NCBI GenBank assembly: GCA_964247385.1
Contig: CAXTUB010000028.1
Coordinates: 1-7,139, forward strand
DNA from: TMP-86 sp964247385
GTDB taxonomy: Bacteria > Pseudomonadota > Gammaproteobacteria > Steroidobacterales > Steroidobacteraceae
Direction: 5' to 3'
Length of the DNA: 7,139 nt
Position numbers and translations under genes: made by a program. Shown here one piece after another: positions 6,992 to 7,139 of this stretch. The notes under the pieces were generated by a model, which did no database searches, was not told the DNA's origin, and saw only the letters and a list, made by a program, of their open reading frames with translations. Numbering within the stretch: position 1 is the stretch's first letter; the number at the start of each line of letters is the position of its first letter.

Positions 6992-7138
6992 AAGTGCTAG
7001 GCCAATCCCCGTGCTGAGCATCGCGACGAGGACGTGCGTGGCCAGGACTTGATCGAGCGCGCTGCGCGCCTCACGGCGCTCCGCGTTCGCGCAAGCTTTC
7101 GCCTGCGCGGACGCGACTTGCAGGCCGTCTGAAGCAGC
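6953..7138 (-). CDS. Possible C-terminal end of an unknown protein (partial)
   Basis: A minus-strand frame is open from the right window edge to a stop at 6953-6955, giving 61 codons without a visible start. The translation has an Ala/Arg/Glu-rich, probably helical part (ASAQAKACANAERREARSAL) followed by a hydrophobic segment (VLATHVLVAMLSTGIGLALL) that could cross the membrane near the C-terminus. In its first 51 codons only 14 end in A or T, in line with coding DNA of this GC content. It would overlap the convergent SPOR gene by 39 bp. I do not recognise the family. Another minus frame is also open here but is arginine-rich and looks like a shadow. The region may instead be non-coding. Confidence 0.33.
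   Translation of the reverse strand, partial: AASDGLQVASAQAKACANAERREARSALDQVLATHVLVAMLSTGIGLALLIPHANHNEIDL
6978..7014. terminator. Inverted repeat across the SPOR gene stop codon
   Basis: GGGGATT at 6983-6989 is the reverse complement of AATCCCC at 7004-7010, with a 14-base loop; a few more weak pairs extend it outward past a one-base bulge. It lies exactly at the end of the SPOR gene, where a terminator would be expected. There is no T-tract after it, so it is at best a weak or non-canonical terminator. Confidence 0.25.
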
Positions 7139-7139
7139 G

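Overview
The window is high-GC DNA with tightly packed genes. It looks like ordinary chromosome of a gammaproteobacterium, most likely from the Xanthomonadales / Nevskiales / Steroidobacterales side. That placement is an inference from gene content: bactofilin plus zinc-ribbon partner, a sigma factor with DUF3619-like and DUF3106 genes, and priA, argS and a SPOR-domain gene. I see no insertion sequence, phage gene, tRNA, rRNA or CRISPR array.

Left block (2-795, + strand): a bactofilin (cytoskeletal polymer) gene whose stop codon overlaps the GTG start of a small zinc-ribbon protein gene. It meets the next block tail to tail across 35 bp.

Middle block (831-2286, - strand): a three-gene operon with gaps of 10 and 15 bp. 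In transcription order it encodes an ECF-type sigma factor, a single-pass membrane protein resembling DUF3619, and a secreted DUF3106 protein built of 18-residue repeats. The layout suggests a sigma factor with a membrane regulator and a periplasmic partner, but that function is inferred.

Right block (2484-6991, + strand): priA (replication restart helicase), argS (arginyl-tRNA synthetase) and a membrane-anchored SPOR-domain protein that probably starts at TTG. Gaps are 28 and 4 bp, so the three are probably co-transcribed. This block diverges from the sigma operon across a 197-bp region that should hold both promoters. At the right edge an open minus-strand frame may be the C-terminal end of another gene converging on the SPOR gene.

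Most of the window is conserved housekeeping sequence. The least understood parts are the sigma/DUF3619/DUF3106 trio and the bactofilin-coupled zinc-ribbon protein. No stretch longer than 300 bases lacks a gene.
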